Shown piece by piece: positions 40,898-48,818 of a DNA stretch of 64,000 nucleotides. Under the pieces are notes generated by a model, which was not told where the DNA came from, did no database searches, and saw nothing but the letters and a program-made list of their open reading frames with translations. Made by a program: the position numbers and the translations under genes. The DNA is from Nocardia pseudobrasiliensis NBRC 108224 (lineage in GTDB: Bacteria > Actinomycetota > Actinomycetes > Mycobacteriales > Mycobacteriaceae). Location of the stretch: assembly GCF_001613105.1 (NCBI RefSeq), contig NZ_BDBS01000023.1:158171-222170 (forward strand). The letters run 5' to 3'. Position 1 is the first letter of the stretch. Each line of letters opens with the position of its first letter.

Positions 40898-41344
40898 ATG
40901 GCCGCCGTGGCATCGCTCCCACCGAAAGACCTTCTGCTGCAGGCGTGCCGGGGATTGGAACCCGGTGAGCACTTCGTGCTGCGCCGCGCCTGCCGCCTGG
41001 CCGAATTGCACGAGCACCGACTGTCCGTCAGCGCCGCCGCCGATATCGATCGCCAGCGCGCGCAACTGGTGCACGATATCGATCGATGGGTCGCCACGGA
41101 GTTACCGGTCGCGCCGGGCGGCGCGCGTCTGCACACCGAGACGGTGGGCACTGTCATCGATCGGCTGGCCCAGTTCTCGGCCCTGGCCTATCTTGCCCTG
41201 ACCACGACCCCGGACTGGCTCGCCGACGATGCCTGGCGGCGGCTGACGGAACTGGCGAACGCCTATGCGGATCTGGCCACCGAGGTCAGCGCGGGGCGGT
41301 GCCGGTTGCCGAGACTGAACGGACATCACGAATACGAACACTGA
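40898..41344 (+). CDS. DUF4254 family protein
   Basis: This 148-residue helical protein has the DUF4254 pattern: CRLAELHEHRL, then R-x-x-LVHDIDRWV, ETVGTVIDRLAQFSALAYLA and a final LANAYADLATEVSAGRCRLP. The family is common in mycolic-acid actinomycetes and has no established function. ATG 40898 has no ribosome site; an in-frame GTG three codons later is another possible start. It follows marR by 40 bases and is followed by a strong hairpin terminator. Confidence 0.75.
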   Translation: MAAVASLPPKDLLLQACRGLEPGEHFVLRRACRLAELHEHRLSVSAAADIDRQRAQLVHDIDRWVATELPVAPGGARLHTETVGTVIDRLAQFSALAYLALTTTPDWLADDAWRRLTELANAYADLATEVSAGRCRLPRLNGHHEYEH

Positions 41345-41351
41345 AAAAGGT

Positions 41352-41389
41352 GCTGCCGACGACACGCAGGGGGATGTGTCGCCGGCAGC
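41352..41389. terminator. hairpin terminator after the DUF4254 gene
   Basis: GCTGCCG-A-CGACAC (41352-41365) pairs with GTGTCG-C-CGGCAGC (41376-41389) around a 10-base loop, and a pyrimidine-rich TTCTTCGTTCTTCTTCG follows on the plus strand. Apart from this hairpin, the 311-base gap from 41345 to 41655 shows no gene or other structure. Confidence 0.7.
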
Positions 41390-41655
41390 GGTGAAGTGGT
41401 TCTTCGTTCTTCTTCGTCCTCGTCTACCAGTGTGCGCCTGCGAACTGAACTCTCGCCAGGTTCCGGCTAAGAAGTAACTGAATTTCCGGGGCCGAAAACC
41501 CGAACGGCGACGCCGCGAGGGTAGGCGTCGCCGCGGGCCGGGGAGGGCCGGATCAGGGCAGTTGATCCGTATCGGCCGAACCGACGCCATCGAGCGTGCG
41601 CCGCCAACCTCGAGACGGACCGCGACGAATCTGTGAATGTTCTGTCAACCCCGCT

Positions 41656-41847
41656 TCAGGGCGTGGCGATCGTGGTGCACCCGTCGGGCACGAGGGCGTC
41701 GTCGAGCATCCGGCCCACCCAGGTCGCCACCCCCGGAATCGCGAGCGCGCCCACGATGAAATGCTCACCGGGGTAGGGCGCGAGCCGAACCCGCGCGCCC
41801 TTGGCGCACCAGCTGTCGTACAGATTCCGGGGATGCCGGCCTCTCAT
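41656..41847 (-). pseudogene. C-terminal fragment of a secretory-lipase-type hydrolase
   Basis: About 63 residues remain: NLYDSWCAKGARVRLAPYPG, EHFIVGALAIPGVATWVGRM and LDDALVPDGCTTIATP. This corresponds to the extreme C-terminus of LIP-family lipases, with the triad His in PGEHF and the late Cys. The nucleophile and core domains are missing. The upstream edge runs directly into the 3' end of the ligase gene, 14 bases away. An ATG at 41847 could start a short product, but a working enzyme is not possible. Confidence 0.65.
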
Positions 41848-41861
41848 ACCAGTCGGTCGGT

Positions 41862-43445
41862 TCAAGACTTTCGGCTCGGCGTGGCGTCGGTCGTTCCGGC
41901 GGGCAGCAGGGCTCGCACGGCATCGATGGTGTCGGCCTCGGCGGGTTCCTTGTCGGGGCGGTAGCGGACCACCCGGGCGAAGCGCAGGGCCACCCCGCCC
42001 GGATAGCGCGGGCTGATCTGTACGCCGTCGAGGGCGACCTCCACGACCAGTTCGGGATACAGGTAGACCGCCTGGGGATCTCGGGTGCGTTCGTGGCGCG
42101 GGAATTCGGTGGTCTGCCACTGCAGCAGCGCATCGGTGAGGCCCTTGAAGGTCTTGCCGACCATGATGGGCTCGCCCCCGTCCGGATCCCGCGCGCCCAG
42201 ATGCAGATTCGACAGATATCCGGTGCGGCGGCCGTAGCCCCATTCCGCGCCGAGGACCACGAGGTCGAGGGTGTGCGAGGGTTTGATCTTCTGCCAGGCC
42301 CGCCCGCGTCGGCCCGCCGCGTACGGCGCGGACAGCGATTTGATCATCAGACCCTCGTGCCCGGCGGCCAGCGCGCCGTCGAAATATTCGGCCGCGGCCT
42401 CGGCGTCGGGGCGGATGAGCGCCGGAATGCTGTGTTCGCCCGCGACCTTGATGAGCGCCTCGCGACGCTCGGTCAGTGACGCGTCGAGCAGATCGACACC
42501 GTCCAGATGCAGGCAGTCGAAGAAGTAGGGATGCAGCAGCAGGTCCCGCGTGGAGGTGGCCGCGGGCGGGCGCAGGGCCGGATCGATGGTGGGATCGGTG
42601 GCGAAGCGGCTCATCGTCTCCTGGAACGGGCGCGGGCGACCGGAATCGTTGAGAGCGAGGGTCTCGCCGTCGAGAACGACGCTGTCGCAAGGTAATTCGC
42701 GCACCAGCTGCACCAGCTCGGGCACCCCGGAGGTGATGTCGCGCAGTGTGCGGGTGAACACCCAAACCTGGGAGTCCCTGCGGTGTACCTGAATTCGCGC
42801 ACCGTCCATCTTGTGCTCGACACTCACCTCACCACCGAACTCCGTCAGCGCCTCGTCCAGCGTCGCGCCGGGCGAGGCGAGCATCGGCCGAATCGGCCGG
42901 CCCACCTCTAGCCGGAATTCGGCCAGGGCCGCCGCGCCGCCGGTCAGCGCGGCCGCGGCGGTCACCGGTAATCGACCCGAGAGCATGTAGGCCCGGCGCA
43001 CGGCCTCGACCGGCACCTCGGCCGCCCGCGCGACCGCCTCGGCGACGATCGCGGTCAGTGCGCCCTGACGCAGCTCACCGGTCAGCAGACGGATCAGGAA
43101 ATCGTGCTCGTCGGCGGTGGCCGCGCCCAGCAGGGCGACCAGCAACTCCCGGCGGCGGGCCGCGGAACCGGCTCCCGCGGTAGCGGCCAGGTCGGTGAAC
43201 GCGGCGTCGACGGCCGCGACGGTCAGGCTCGGCGCGGCGGCCGGTTCGACCGCGACGGCGGTGAGGGTGCGCCAGCCGGTGCCGATGCGGCCCTGCGGCA
43301 ACTCACCGGATATCCACGCGACGACCTGGGCGAGCTCATCGGAACCCGCCTGCGCCAACAACTCCGCGACCGTGGCGATCTTCGTCTTGCGCGAGGAGGT
43401 CGCCCGTACGGTCTGCGACGCCTCGACGACTCGGGTGAGCAACAC
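41862..43445 (-). CDS. ligB: ATP-dependent DNA ligase (LigB type)
   Basis: The protein has 527 residues from GTG 43445, six bases after TACCGT (leaderless pattern). Residues 1 to about 180 form the helical DNA-binding domain. The nucleotidyltransferase core has the adenylated lysine in EHKMDGARIQVH (Lys212), motif III DCLHLDGVDLLDAS with the preceding YFF, motif IV AGHEGLMIKSLSAPYAAGRR and motif V RAWQKIKPSHTLDLVVLGAE. The C-terminal OB domain ends near VRALLPAG. Length and motifs match mycobacterial LigB (Rv3062), a non-essential repair ligase beside NAD-dependent LigA. It is divergent from ramB. Confidence 0.93.
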   Translation of the reverse strand: MLLTRVVEASQTVRATSSRKTKIATVAELLAQAGSDELAQVVAWISGELPQGRIGTGWRTLTAVAVEPAAAPSLTVAAVDAAFTDLAATAGAGSAARRRELLVALLGAATADEHDFLIRLLTGELRQGALTAIVAEAVARAAEVPVEAVRRAYMLSGRLPVTAAAALTGGAAALAEFRLEVGRPIRPMLASPGATLDEALTEFGGEVSVEHKMDGARIQVHRRDSQVWVFTRTLRDITSGVPELVQLVRELPCDSVVLDGETLALNDSGRPRPFQETMSRFATDPTIDPALRPPAATSTRDLLLHPYFFDCLHLDGVDLLDASLTERREALIKVAGEHSIPALIRPDAEAAAEYFDGALAAGHEGLMIKSLSAPYAAGRRGRAWQKIKPSHTLDLVVLGAEWGYGRRTGYLSNLHLGARDPDGGEPIMVGKTFKGLTDALLQWQTTEFPRHERTRDPQAVYLYPELVVEVALDGVQISPRYPGGVALRFARVVRYRPDKEPAEADTIDAVRALLPAGTTDATPSRKS

Positions 43446-43538
43446 GGATCGACGGTAGCGCGGGGGTGTGACATATCGCGCAGCAGATTTGTTAATTCCC
43501 CGTTGGCAAACCTGCGAAACCGCCCATAAACTGGACAT

Positions 43539-44948
43539 ATGGCCAAGACTTACGTCGGGGCGCGGCTTCGCCAACTGCGCACCGAACGAGGACTGAGCCA
43601 GGTCTCGCTCGCCAAGAAGCTGGAGATCTCGGCGAGTTACCTCAATCAGATCGAACACGACGTGCGCCCGCTGACCGTACCGGTACTGCTGCGCATCAGC
43701 GAGATCTTCGGCGTCGACACCAGCTTCTTCTCCTCGCAGGACGACACCCGGCTCATCGCCGAACTGCAGGAGGTCGTCATGGACCAGGAGCTGGGCATCG
43801 AGGCCGACGCCCAGGAGATCGCGGATATGGTCTCCGCGCATCCGAGCCTGGCGCGCGCGATGGTGAATATGCACCGCCGCTACCGCAATACGACCGCCCA
43901 GCTGGCCGCCGCCACCGAGGACCGCTTCTCCGACGGCAGCGGATACGGCGCGATCTCCCGCCCGCACGAGGAGGTCCGCGACTTCTTCTATCAGCGGCAG
44001 AACTACATCCACGAATTGGATACCGCCGCAGAGGAACTCGCGACCCGCATGCGTTTCCACGGCGGTGATCTCAAACGCGAGATCGCGCGGCGGCTGACCA
44101 CCGCCCACGGCGTGCAGATCGTCGAGCGCATCGATCTGGGCGACGGTGTGCTGCATCGGTTCGACGCGGCCGAGCGGCGGCTCGAGATCGCGCCCTATCT
44201 GTCCGGCGGACAGCGGGTGTTCAAACTCGCCGCCGAACTGGCCTATCTGGAATGCGGCGATCTGATCGACAAACTGGTCGAGGAGGCCAATTTCGCCTCC
44301 GAGGACACCCGTAAATTGGCGCGGTTGGGTCTGGCCAACTACTTCGCGGCCGCGACCGTGCTGCCGTATTCGTACTTCCACGAGGTGGCCGAGGATTTCC
44401 GCTACGACATCGAGCGGCTCTCGGCGTTCTTCACCCAGAGTTACGAGACCATCTGCCATCGCCTCTCGACGCTGCAGCGGCCGAAGCTGCGCGGGGTGCC
44501 GTTCTCGTTCGTGCGCGTGGACCGGGCGGGCAATATGTCGAAACGCCAGTCCGCCACCGGATTCCACTTCTCCTCCGCGGGCGGAACCTGTCCGCTGTGG
44601 AACGTCTACGAGACCTTCGCCTATCCGGGCCGGATCATGACCCAGATCGCGCAGATGCCCGACGGCCGCAAATATCTGTGGATCGCCCGCACGGTCGAGC
44701 GCCGCGCCACCCGCTACAACGAGCCGAGCAAGACCTTCGCCATCGGACTGGGTTGTGAACTGCGGCATGCCAGCCGGGTGGTCTACGCCGACGGGCTGGA
44801 CCTCAACGACCCCACGGCCACCCCTATCGGCGCGGGATGCCGGGTCTGCGAGCGAACGAACTGCCCGCAGCGCGCCTTCCCGCCGCTGGGCAAATCCCTC
44901 GATATCAGCGAGCACCGCAGTTCCATATCGCCCTACGTGCTGCGATAG
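43539..44948 (+). CDS. ramB: RamB-type short-chain fatty acid metabolism regulator
   Basis: The protein has 469 residues. An XRE helix-turn-helix lies at residues 1-62 (LRQLRTERGLSQVSLAKKLE and SASYLNQIEHDVRPLTVPVL), followed by an IrrE/ImmA-like region with AAELAYLECGDLIDKLVEEA and a C-terminal DUF2083 domain with conserved Cys (GGTCPLWNVYETFAYPGRIM and GCRVCERTNCPQRAFPPLGK). RamB of corynebacteria and M. tuberculosis (Rv0465c) controls isocitrate lyase and acetate/propionate genes. In M. tuberculosis it is two genes from icl1; here icl is 26 kb away. ATG 43539 follows TAAACT by six bases, a leaderless start. Confidence 0.92.
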   Translation: MAKTYVGARLRQLRTERGLSQVSLAKKLEISASYLNQIEHDVRPLTVPVLLRISEIFGVDTSFFSSQDDTRLIAELQEVVMDQELGIEADAQEIADMVSAHPSLARAMVNMHRRYRNTTAQLAAATEDRFSDGSGYGAISRPHEEVRDFFYQRQNYIHELDTAAEELATRMRFHGGDLKREIARRLTTAHGVQIVERIDLGDGVLHRFDAAERRLEIAPYLSGGQRVFKLAAELAYLECGDLIDKLVEEANFASEDTRKLARLGLANYFAAATVLPYSYFHEVAEDFRYDIERLSAFFTQSYETICHRLSTLQRPKLRGVPFSFVRVDRAGNMSKRQSATGFHFSSAGGTCPLWNVYETFAYPGRIMTQIAQMPDGRKYLWIARTVERRATRYNEPSKTFAIGLGCELRHASRVVYADGLDLNDPTATPIGAGCRVCERTNCPQRAFPPLGKSLDISEHRSSISPYVLR

Positions 44949-44986
44949 CCGCTGCGCGCGGAGCTCGCGCCCTGTTAGCGTGAGGC

Positions 44987-45526
44987 ATGGTGTCGAATCA
45001 GCCGCGTATCGCGCCGGGTCGGCTGCAGGAGCTGGGACCGATCAACTGGGTTGCCTGGCAGGTGCTTTCCCGCGCCGCGGGCACCCCCGACGCTCATCTG
45101 TTCAGCACGCTGGGGCGCACCGGCGGACTGTTCCGCGGGTGGCTGCACTATTCGGGCAAGCTCATGCCGGGCGGGCGGCTGCGCCGATTCGATTCCGAGC
45201 TGGTCATTCTGCGCGTGGCGCATCTGCGCGGCTGCGAATACGAGACCCAGCACCACATCCGGCTCGGTAAGCGGGCGGGAGTCACCCAGGAGATCCTGGA
45301 ACGGCTGCGGCTCGGTCCGGAGGCGGCCGGATGGTCGGACAAAGAGCGGGCGCTGCTCAGCGCGGTGGATCAGCTCGTGCGGACCCGCGACCTCGACGAT
45401 GCGACCTGGTCGGCGCTGGCCGCGCACTACGACGAGCGGCGGCTGATCGAAATCGTGCTGCTGGTCAATCAATACGAGGGGCTGGCCAGCACGATCACCA
45501 CGCTGCGCATTCAGAACGACCACTGA
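44987..45526 (+). CDS. carboxymuconolactone decarboxylase / AhpD-like protein
   Basis: The protein has 179 residues with the CMD core FDSELVILRVAHLRGCEYET, QHHIRLGKRAGVTQEILERL, and a C-terminal helix ALAAHYDERRLIEIVLLVNQ. AhpD peroxidases use CxxC; here the site is GCEYETQHH with a single Cys, as in many CMD proteins of unclear activity. ATG 44987 has TAGCGT five bases before it and no ribosome site. The stop codon lies inside a CTGAGC-TTC-GCTCAG hairpin. The LLM oxidoreductase gene follows in the same direction. Confidence 0.88.
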   Translation: MVSNQPRIAPGRLQELGPINWVAWQVLSRAAGTPDAHLFSTLGRTGGLFRGWLHYSGKLMPGGRLRRFDSELVILRVAHLRGCEYETQHHIRLGKRAGVTQEILERLRLGPEAAGWSDKERALLSAVDQLVRTRDLDDATWSALAAHYDERRLIEIVLLVNQYEGLASTITTLRIQNDH

Positions 45527-45532
45527 GCTTCG

Positions 45533-45579
45533 CTCAGCGGCAGGAATGCTTACTGTCGGCCTCAGCGGCAGGAGTGCTT
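45533..45579. repeat. pair of 19-base direct repeats
   Basis: CTCAGCGGCAGGAATGCTT (45533-45551) recurs at 45561-45579 with one change (A to G), a 28-base period. It begins inside the hairpin CTGAGC-TTC-GCTCAG (45523-45537) that covers the stop of the AhpD-like gene. Confidence 0.6.
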
Positions 45580-45609
45580 TTCGTCGGTCCCATCTGGTAC
45601 CGATGGGAT

Positions 45610-46482
45610 ATGACGACTCTCGGCATTGCCTTCCGTCCCCAGAATCCGCCGGAGCGGCTGCGCGAAATCGCCCGTGTCGCCGATCAATCCGGACTAGAGG
45701 AGTTGTGGATCTGGGAGGACTGCTTCGCCGAGGGCGGCGTTGCGACCACCGCGACGGCCCTGGCCTGGACCGAGCGGGTGCGCATCGGGGTCGGGGTGTT
45801 CCCGGTTCCGCTGCGCAATATCGCCCTGGCGGCCATGGAGATCGCCGCGCTGGAACGGATGTTTCCGGGGCGTGCGATCTGGGGCGTCGGACACGGTGTG
45901 CAGGAGTGGATGGGACAGGCGGGCGCTCGGGTCGACTCGCCGGTGACGCTGCTGGGTGAATACATCGACGGCCTGCGCGCGCTGCTGTCGGGCGAACGGG
46001 TCTCGGTGCGGGGCCGCTACATCCAGCTCGATGAGGTGGCGCTGGACTGGCCGCCCGCCGCCGCGCCGCGGTTGCTGTCCGCCGCGACCGGTCCGCGCAC
46101 CCTGCGCCTGGTCGGCGAGAAGGCGGACGGCGTGGTGCTGACCGCGAGCACCAGCGTCGAGAAGGCCCGGCACGCAATCGAACTCGTCGGCACGAGTCGA
46201 GCCGCCGCGGGGCACGCCGACAAGCCGTATGTCGTGGTCAACCTGGCCACCGCCACCGGTCCCGATGCGGCCGAACGGCTCGACACGGATCTGCGCGCCA
46301 TGGGCGCCACCGATACCGCCGATCTCGGCGTGGCCGGTGACGCGCAGGCGGTGGCCGATGCGATCGCTCGATTGGTCGAGGCCGGGGCCGATTCGGTCAC
46401 GCTGCAACCGACGGCCGACGAGCCCGATCTGGAGGGGTTCGTTCGATTCGTCGCGGAGAAGGTGCGCCCGCTGGTGCCCTGA
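45610..46482 (+). CDS. LLM-class F420/flavin-dependent oxidoreductase
   Basis: This 290-residue luciferase-like barrel starts MTTLGIAFRPQNPPERLREI at ATG 45610. Typical motifs are VADQSGLEELWIWEDCFAEG, WTERVRIGVGVFPVPLRNIA, ALERMFPGRAIWGVGHGVQE and ATGPRTLRLVGEKADGVVLT. Most actinomycete members of this subgroup use coenzyme F420, though FMN use cannot be excluded from sequence. It lies 83 bases after the AhpD-like gene and is convergent with a TetR gene (7 bases between stops). Confidence 0.9.
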   Translation: MTTLGIAFRPQNPPERLREIARVADQSGLEELWIWEDCFAEGGVATTATALAWTERVRIGVGVFPVPLRNIALAAMEIAALERMFPGRAIWGVGHGVQEWMGQAGARVDSPVTLLGEYIDGLRALLSGERVSVRGRYIQLDEVALDWPPAAAPRLLSAATGPRTLRLVGEKADGVVLTASTSVEKARHAIELVGTSRAAAGHADKPYVVVNLATATGPDAAERLDTDLRAMGATDTADLGVAGDAQAVADAIARLVEAGADSVTLQPTADEPDLEGFVRFVAEKVRPLVP

Positions 46483-46489
46483 CGAGGAC

Positions 46490-47269
46490 TCAGTCCCGTT
46501 CGATCAGGGCGGCGAGGCCGTCGAGTAGGCGGGGCATACCGAAATCCCAGGCGTGATCGGCGTTGTAGGCGCTGTCGTGGGCCTCGCCCGCGGCCGCGCC
46601 TACGCGGGCGGCGAGCGGGTAGCGGGACGGGTCGAAGACGCGCTCGAGGACCGGGGCGGTGCGCTGCCACCATTCATGGTCGGACAGGCCGCTTTCCGTG
46701 GCCGCGCGGGCCGTATCGATGGCGATGCGCGCCACCGAGGTGACGAAGCCGAGGACGTAGGTCAGGGCGGCGTCCATCGTGACGTCGTCGAGGCCCAGAC
46801 CGTCGAAGGCGCTCAGCTCGTGATCGTATTTGCCCGCCAGGCCGGGACCCAGCGGCGGACGGGTGGTCGGGACGTAGGCGACCCACGGATGCCGGGTCAG
46901 CATCGCGCGGTTCTCCTCGGCGATCGTGGCAACCCTTTCCCGCCAGGGCATTTCACCCAGCTCGGCCCGCGGCATCTGCCGATAGACCGAATCCAGCATG
47001 AGATCGAGCAGTTCCGCCTTGCCCGGCACATAGGTGTAGGTCGCCATGGGCGTCAAGCCCAGATTCTTGGCGACCGCGCGCATGGTCAGCGCCTCGAGCC
47101 CCTCGGTATCGGCGATCTCGATCGCCGCGGTCACAACCGCCTCGACGCTGCTGCGCTGCTTCGGGCCGCGCGTGGGCGCCCGGCCGGGCGCACCCCACAG
47201 CAACTCCAGCGTCCGCGCGGGATCTCCCGCGCTACTGCGTTCACTCACTGCCGCACTCACCTCCGCCAC
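46490..47269 (-). CDS. TetR-family regulator with TetR-type C-terminal domain
   Basis: The 259 residues from GTG 47269 include an N-terminal extension of about 35 residues before the DNA-binding domain (VVTAAIEIADTEGLEALTMR and VAKNLGLTPMATYTYVPGKA). The C-terminal part (LTRHPWVAYVPTTRPPLGPG, ALTYVLGFVTSVARIAIDTA) matches the TetR_C_1 domain of tetracycline-repressor relatives. The start is uncertain: GTG 47248, with GGAGG eleven bases upstream, is an alternative. It is divergent from the VOC gene, and a long palindrome at 47307-47333 lies between them. Confidence 0.9.
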   Translation of the reverse strand: MAEVSAAVSERSSAGDPARTLELLWGAPGRAPTRGPKQRSSVEAVVTAAIEIADTEGLEALTMRAVAKNLGLTPMATYTYVPGKAELLDLMLDSVYRQMPRAELGEMPWRERVATIAEENRAMLTRHPWVAYVPTTRPPLGPGLAGKYDHELSAFDGLGLDDVTMDAALTYVLGFVTSVARIAIDTARAATESGLSDHEWWQRTAPVLERVFDPSRYPLAARVGAAAGEAHDSAYNADHAWDFGMPRLLDGLAALIERD

Positions 47270-47306
47270 GATCGTATCGGTGTGATCACGACCACGAGCT
47301 CAACTC

Positions 47307-47333
47307 TATACAAAGTACTCCGTACTAAGTATA
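47307..47333. promoter_or_regulatory. operator palindrome between tetR and VOC genes
   Basis: TATACAAAGTAC-TCC-GTACTAAGTATA is an inverted repeat of 12-base arms with two mismatches around a 3-base centre. It lies in the 109-base gap between the divergent tetR and VOC genes, within an AT-rich promoter region. Confidence 0.75.
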
Positions 47334-47378
47334 TAATTTAATCGCGCCCCGATCGGGGCGACAGGATGGAGGGTCACC

Positions 47379-47768
47379 ATGAAAATCGCCGCGTCCGCAC
47401 TGTCCCTGAACGTCGCCGACCCCGAGGCCTCGGCGAACTTCCTCATCGAACATTTCGGTTTCGAGGTGAGCATGTCGGCCGACGGCTTCTTCTCGCTGGC
47501 CCATCCCGACGCGGGCCTCGACGTGATCTATCTGCGGACCGGCCTGTCCACCTTCGCCCCCGCGCGCATCGCCGGGGATGCCGGGCAGGGCACCCTGGTG
47601 GTCTTCGTCGTCGACGACATCGATGCCGAATACGAGCGCGTCCAGCGCGAGGGCGTGCCGATCGAGACGCCGATCGAGACCGAGGAGTGGGGTGAGCGCT
47701 ACTTCCAGATGCGCGATCCCAACGGCATCGTGATCCAGCTGGTGCAGTGGGTGAACGCCGAATTCTGA
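47379..47768 (+). CDS. VOC-superfamily (glyoxalase/bleomycin-resistance) protein
   Basis: The protein has 129 residues from ATG 47379 with GGAGG upstream. Two beta-alpha-beta-beta-beta modules are visible: ASALSLNVADPEASANFLIE with HFGFEVSMSADGF, and TLVVFVVDDIDAEYERVQRE with YFQMRDPNGIVIQLVQWV ending in the usual DPNG-x-x-x-x-L motif. Such proteins are glyoxalases, dioxygenases or antibiotic-binding proteins; the substrate is unknown. Control by the divergent TetR is likely. A 15-base-pair terminator hairpin follows. Confidence 0.9.
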   Translation: MKIAASALSLNVADPEASANFLIEHFGFEVSMSADGFFSLAHPDAGLDVIYLRTGLSTFAPARIAGDAGQGTLVVFVVDDIDAEYERVQREGVPIETPIETEEWGERYFQMRDPNGIVIQLVQWVNAEF

Positions 47769-47774
47769 TACGGC

Positions 47775-47808
47775 ACAGGCGTTCCCGGCCGGAGCCGGGA
47801 ACGCCTGT
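47775..47808. terminator. bidirectional hairpin terminator
   Basis: ACAGGCGTTCCCGGC (47775-47789) pairs perfectly with GCCGGGAACGCCTGT (47794-47808) around a 4-base loop. It stands between the convergent VOC and qorB-like genes and can serve both. Confidence 0.8.
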
Positions 47809-47855
47809 CCATCCCGTCCCATGAAGCGCCGCGTCGAATCGGCGCACCCCCGGTG

Positions 47856-48710
47856 CTACCCGGCCAGTACCGGACCAAACACCTCGGCCGCGGGTGTGGA
47901 GGCGCGACCGATCAGCTTGCGCAGATGACCACTCGTCACATCGAGTACACCGGTGCGGATCACCTCGTCGGCGTCGGCGAGCACCCGCGCGTAATCGCCC
48001 GGCAGACCGGCCTTTTCCAGGGCGGCGGCGTAGTCGTCGCGCGGGAGGTCCTGATACCGCACCGGCTTTCCGGACACCTCGGCGGCGATCCGCGCGAGGT
48101 CGGCGTAGGTCGGATGCTCATCGCCGCCGAGTTCGTAGATCTGCCCGGCGTGCCCCTCGGTGGTGAGCACCACCGCGGCGGCCTCGGCGTAGTCGGCCCG
48201 GGCGGCGGGCGATACCCGACCATCACCAGCCGAGCCGTAGAGCACACCGCTCTCGACCGCGGTGGGCAGCGCCCCCAGATAGTTCTCCCAGTACCAGCTG
48301 TTGCGCAGAATCGCGTGCGGCACAGCCGCTTTCGCCAGCACATCCTCGGTCCCGCGATGCTCCTGCGCCAGAATCATCGGATTGGCGTCGGCCTGCGGAA
48401 TGCTGGTGTAGACGAGCAGCTCCACACCCGCCCGCTCGGCCGCGCGGATCACGGCGGTGTGCTGATCCACGCGCGCGCCGAACTCGTTGCCGGAGATCAA
48501 CAGCACGCGGTCGACACCCGCCAGCGCCCGATCCAGCGCCGCGGCGTCGTCATAGGACGCCTGCCGGACCTCGACGCCGCGCTCGGCCAGATCGGCCACC
48601 TTCGCCGGATCGCGCACGATCGCGACGACCGGTCCGGCATCGCGGCGCAGCAGCGCCTCCACGACGAGACGACCCAGCTGACCACTGGCCCCGGTGACGG
48701 CGACGGTCAT
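47856..48710 (-). CDS. NmrA/QorB-type NAD(P)-binding quinone oxidoreductase
   Basis: The protein has 284 residues from ATG 48710. The atypical SDR nucleotide motif is TVAVTGASGQLGRLVVEALL. QorB/YtfG-like blocks are VLLISGNEFGARVDQHTAVI, VYTSIPQADANPMILAQEHR, AILRNSWYWENYLGALPTAV and YELGGDEHPTYADLA. Relatives reduce quinones with NADPH. It is divergent from an HxlR regulator, the same arrangement as qorB-qorR in other bacteria, with a perfect palindrome between. Confidence 0.9.
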   Translation of the reverse strand: MTVAVTGASGQLGRLVVEALLRRDAGPVVAIVRDPAKVADLAERGVEVRQASYDDAAALDRALAGVDRVLLISGNEFGARVDQHTAVIRAAERAGVELLVYTSIPQADANPMILAQEHRGTEDVLAKAAVPHAILRNSWYWENYLGALPTAVESGVLYGSAGDGRVSPAARADYAEAAAVVLTTEGHAGQIYELGGDEHPTYADLARIAAEVSGKPVRYQDLPRDDYAAALEKAGLPGDYARVLADADEVIRTGVLDVTSGHLRKLIGRASTPAAEVFGPVLAG

Positions 48711-48756
48711 GACTACCTCCAATGAGTTTTCGTTCAGTGCGTACGGAATATATAGC

Positions 48757-48773
48757 ACTAACTATTAGTTAGT
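48757..48773. promoter_or_regulatory. operator palindrome between qorB-like and hxlR genes
   Basis: ACTAACTA-T-TAGTTAGT is a perfect 17-base palindrome with a single central base. It lies 46 bases from the hxlR start and 47 from that of the oxidoreductase, so the regulator could control both genes from it. Confidence 0.78.
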
Positions 48774-48818
48774 ACAGGATATTCCGGCACTACTAGATGG
48801 ATGGGTAGCATCACAGTC

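Noticed and set aside
43446..44915. N-terminal extension of the ligase frame across ramB
   Set aside because: The extension is antisense to ramB; the ligase homology starts at GTG 43445, which has a leaderless-type promoter.
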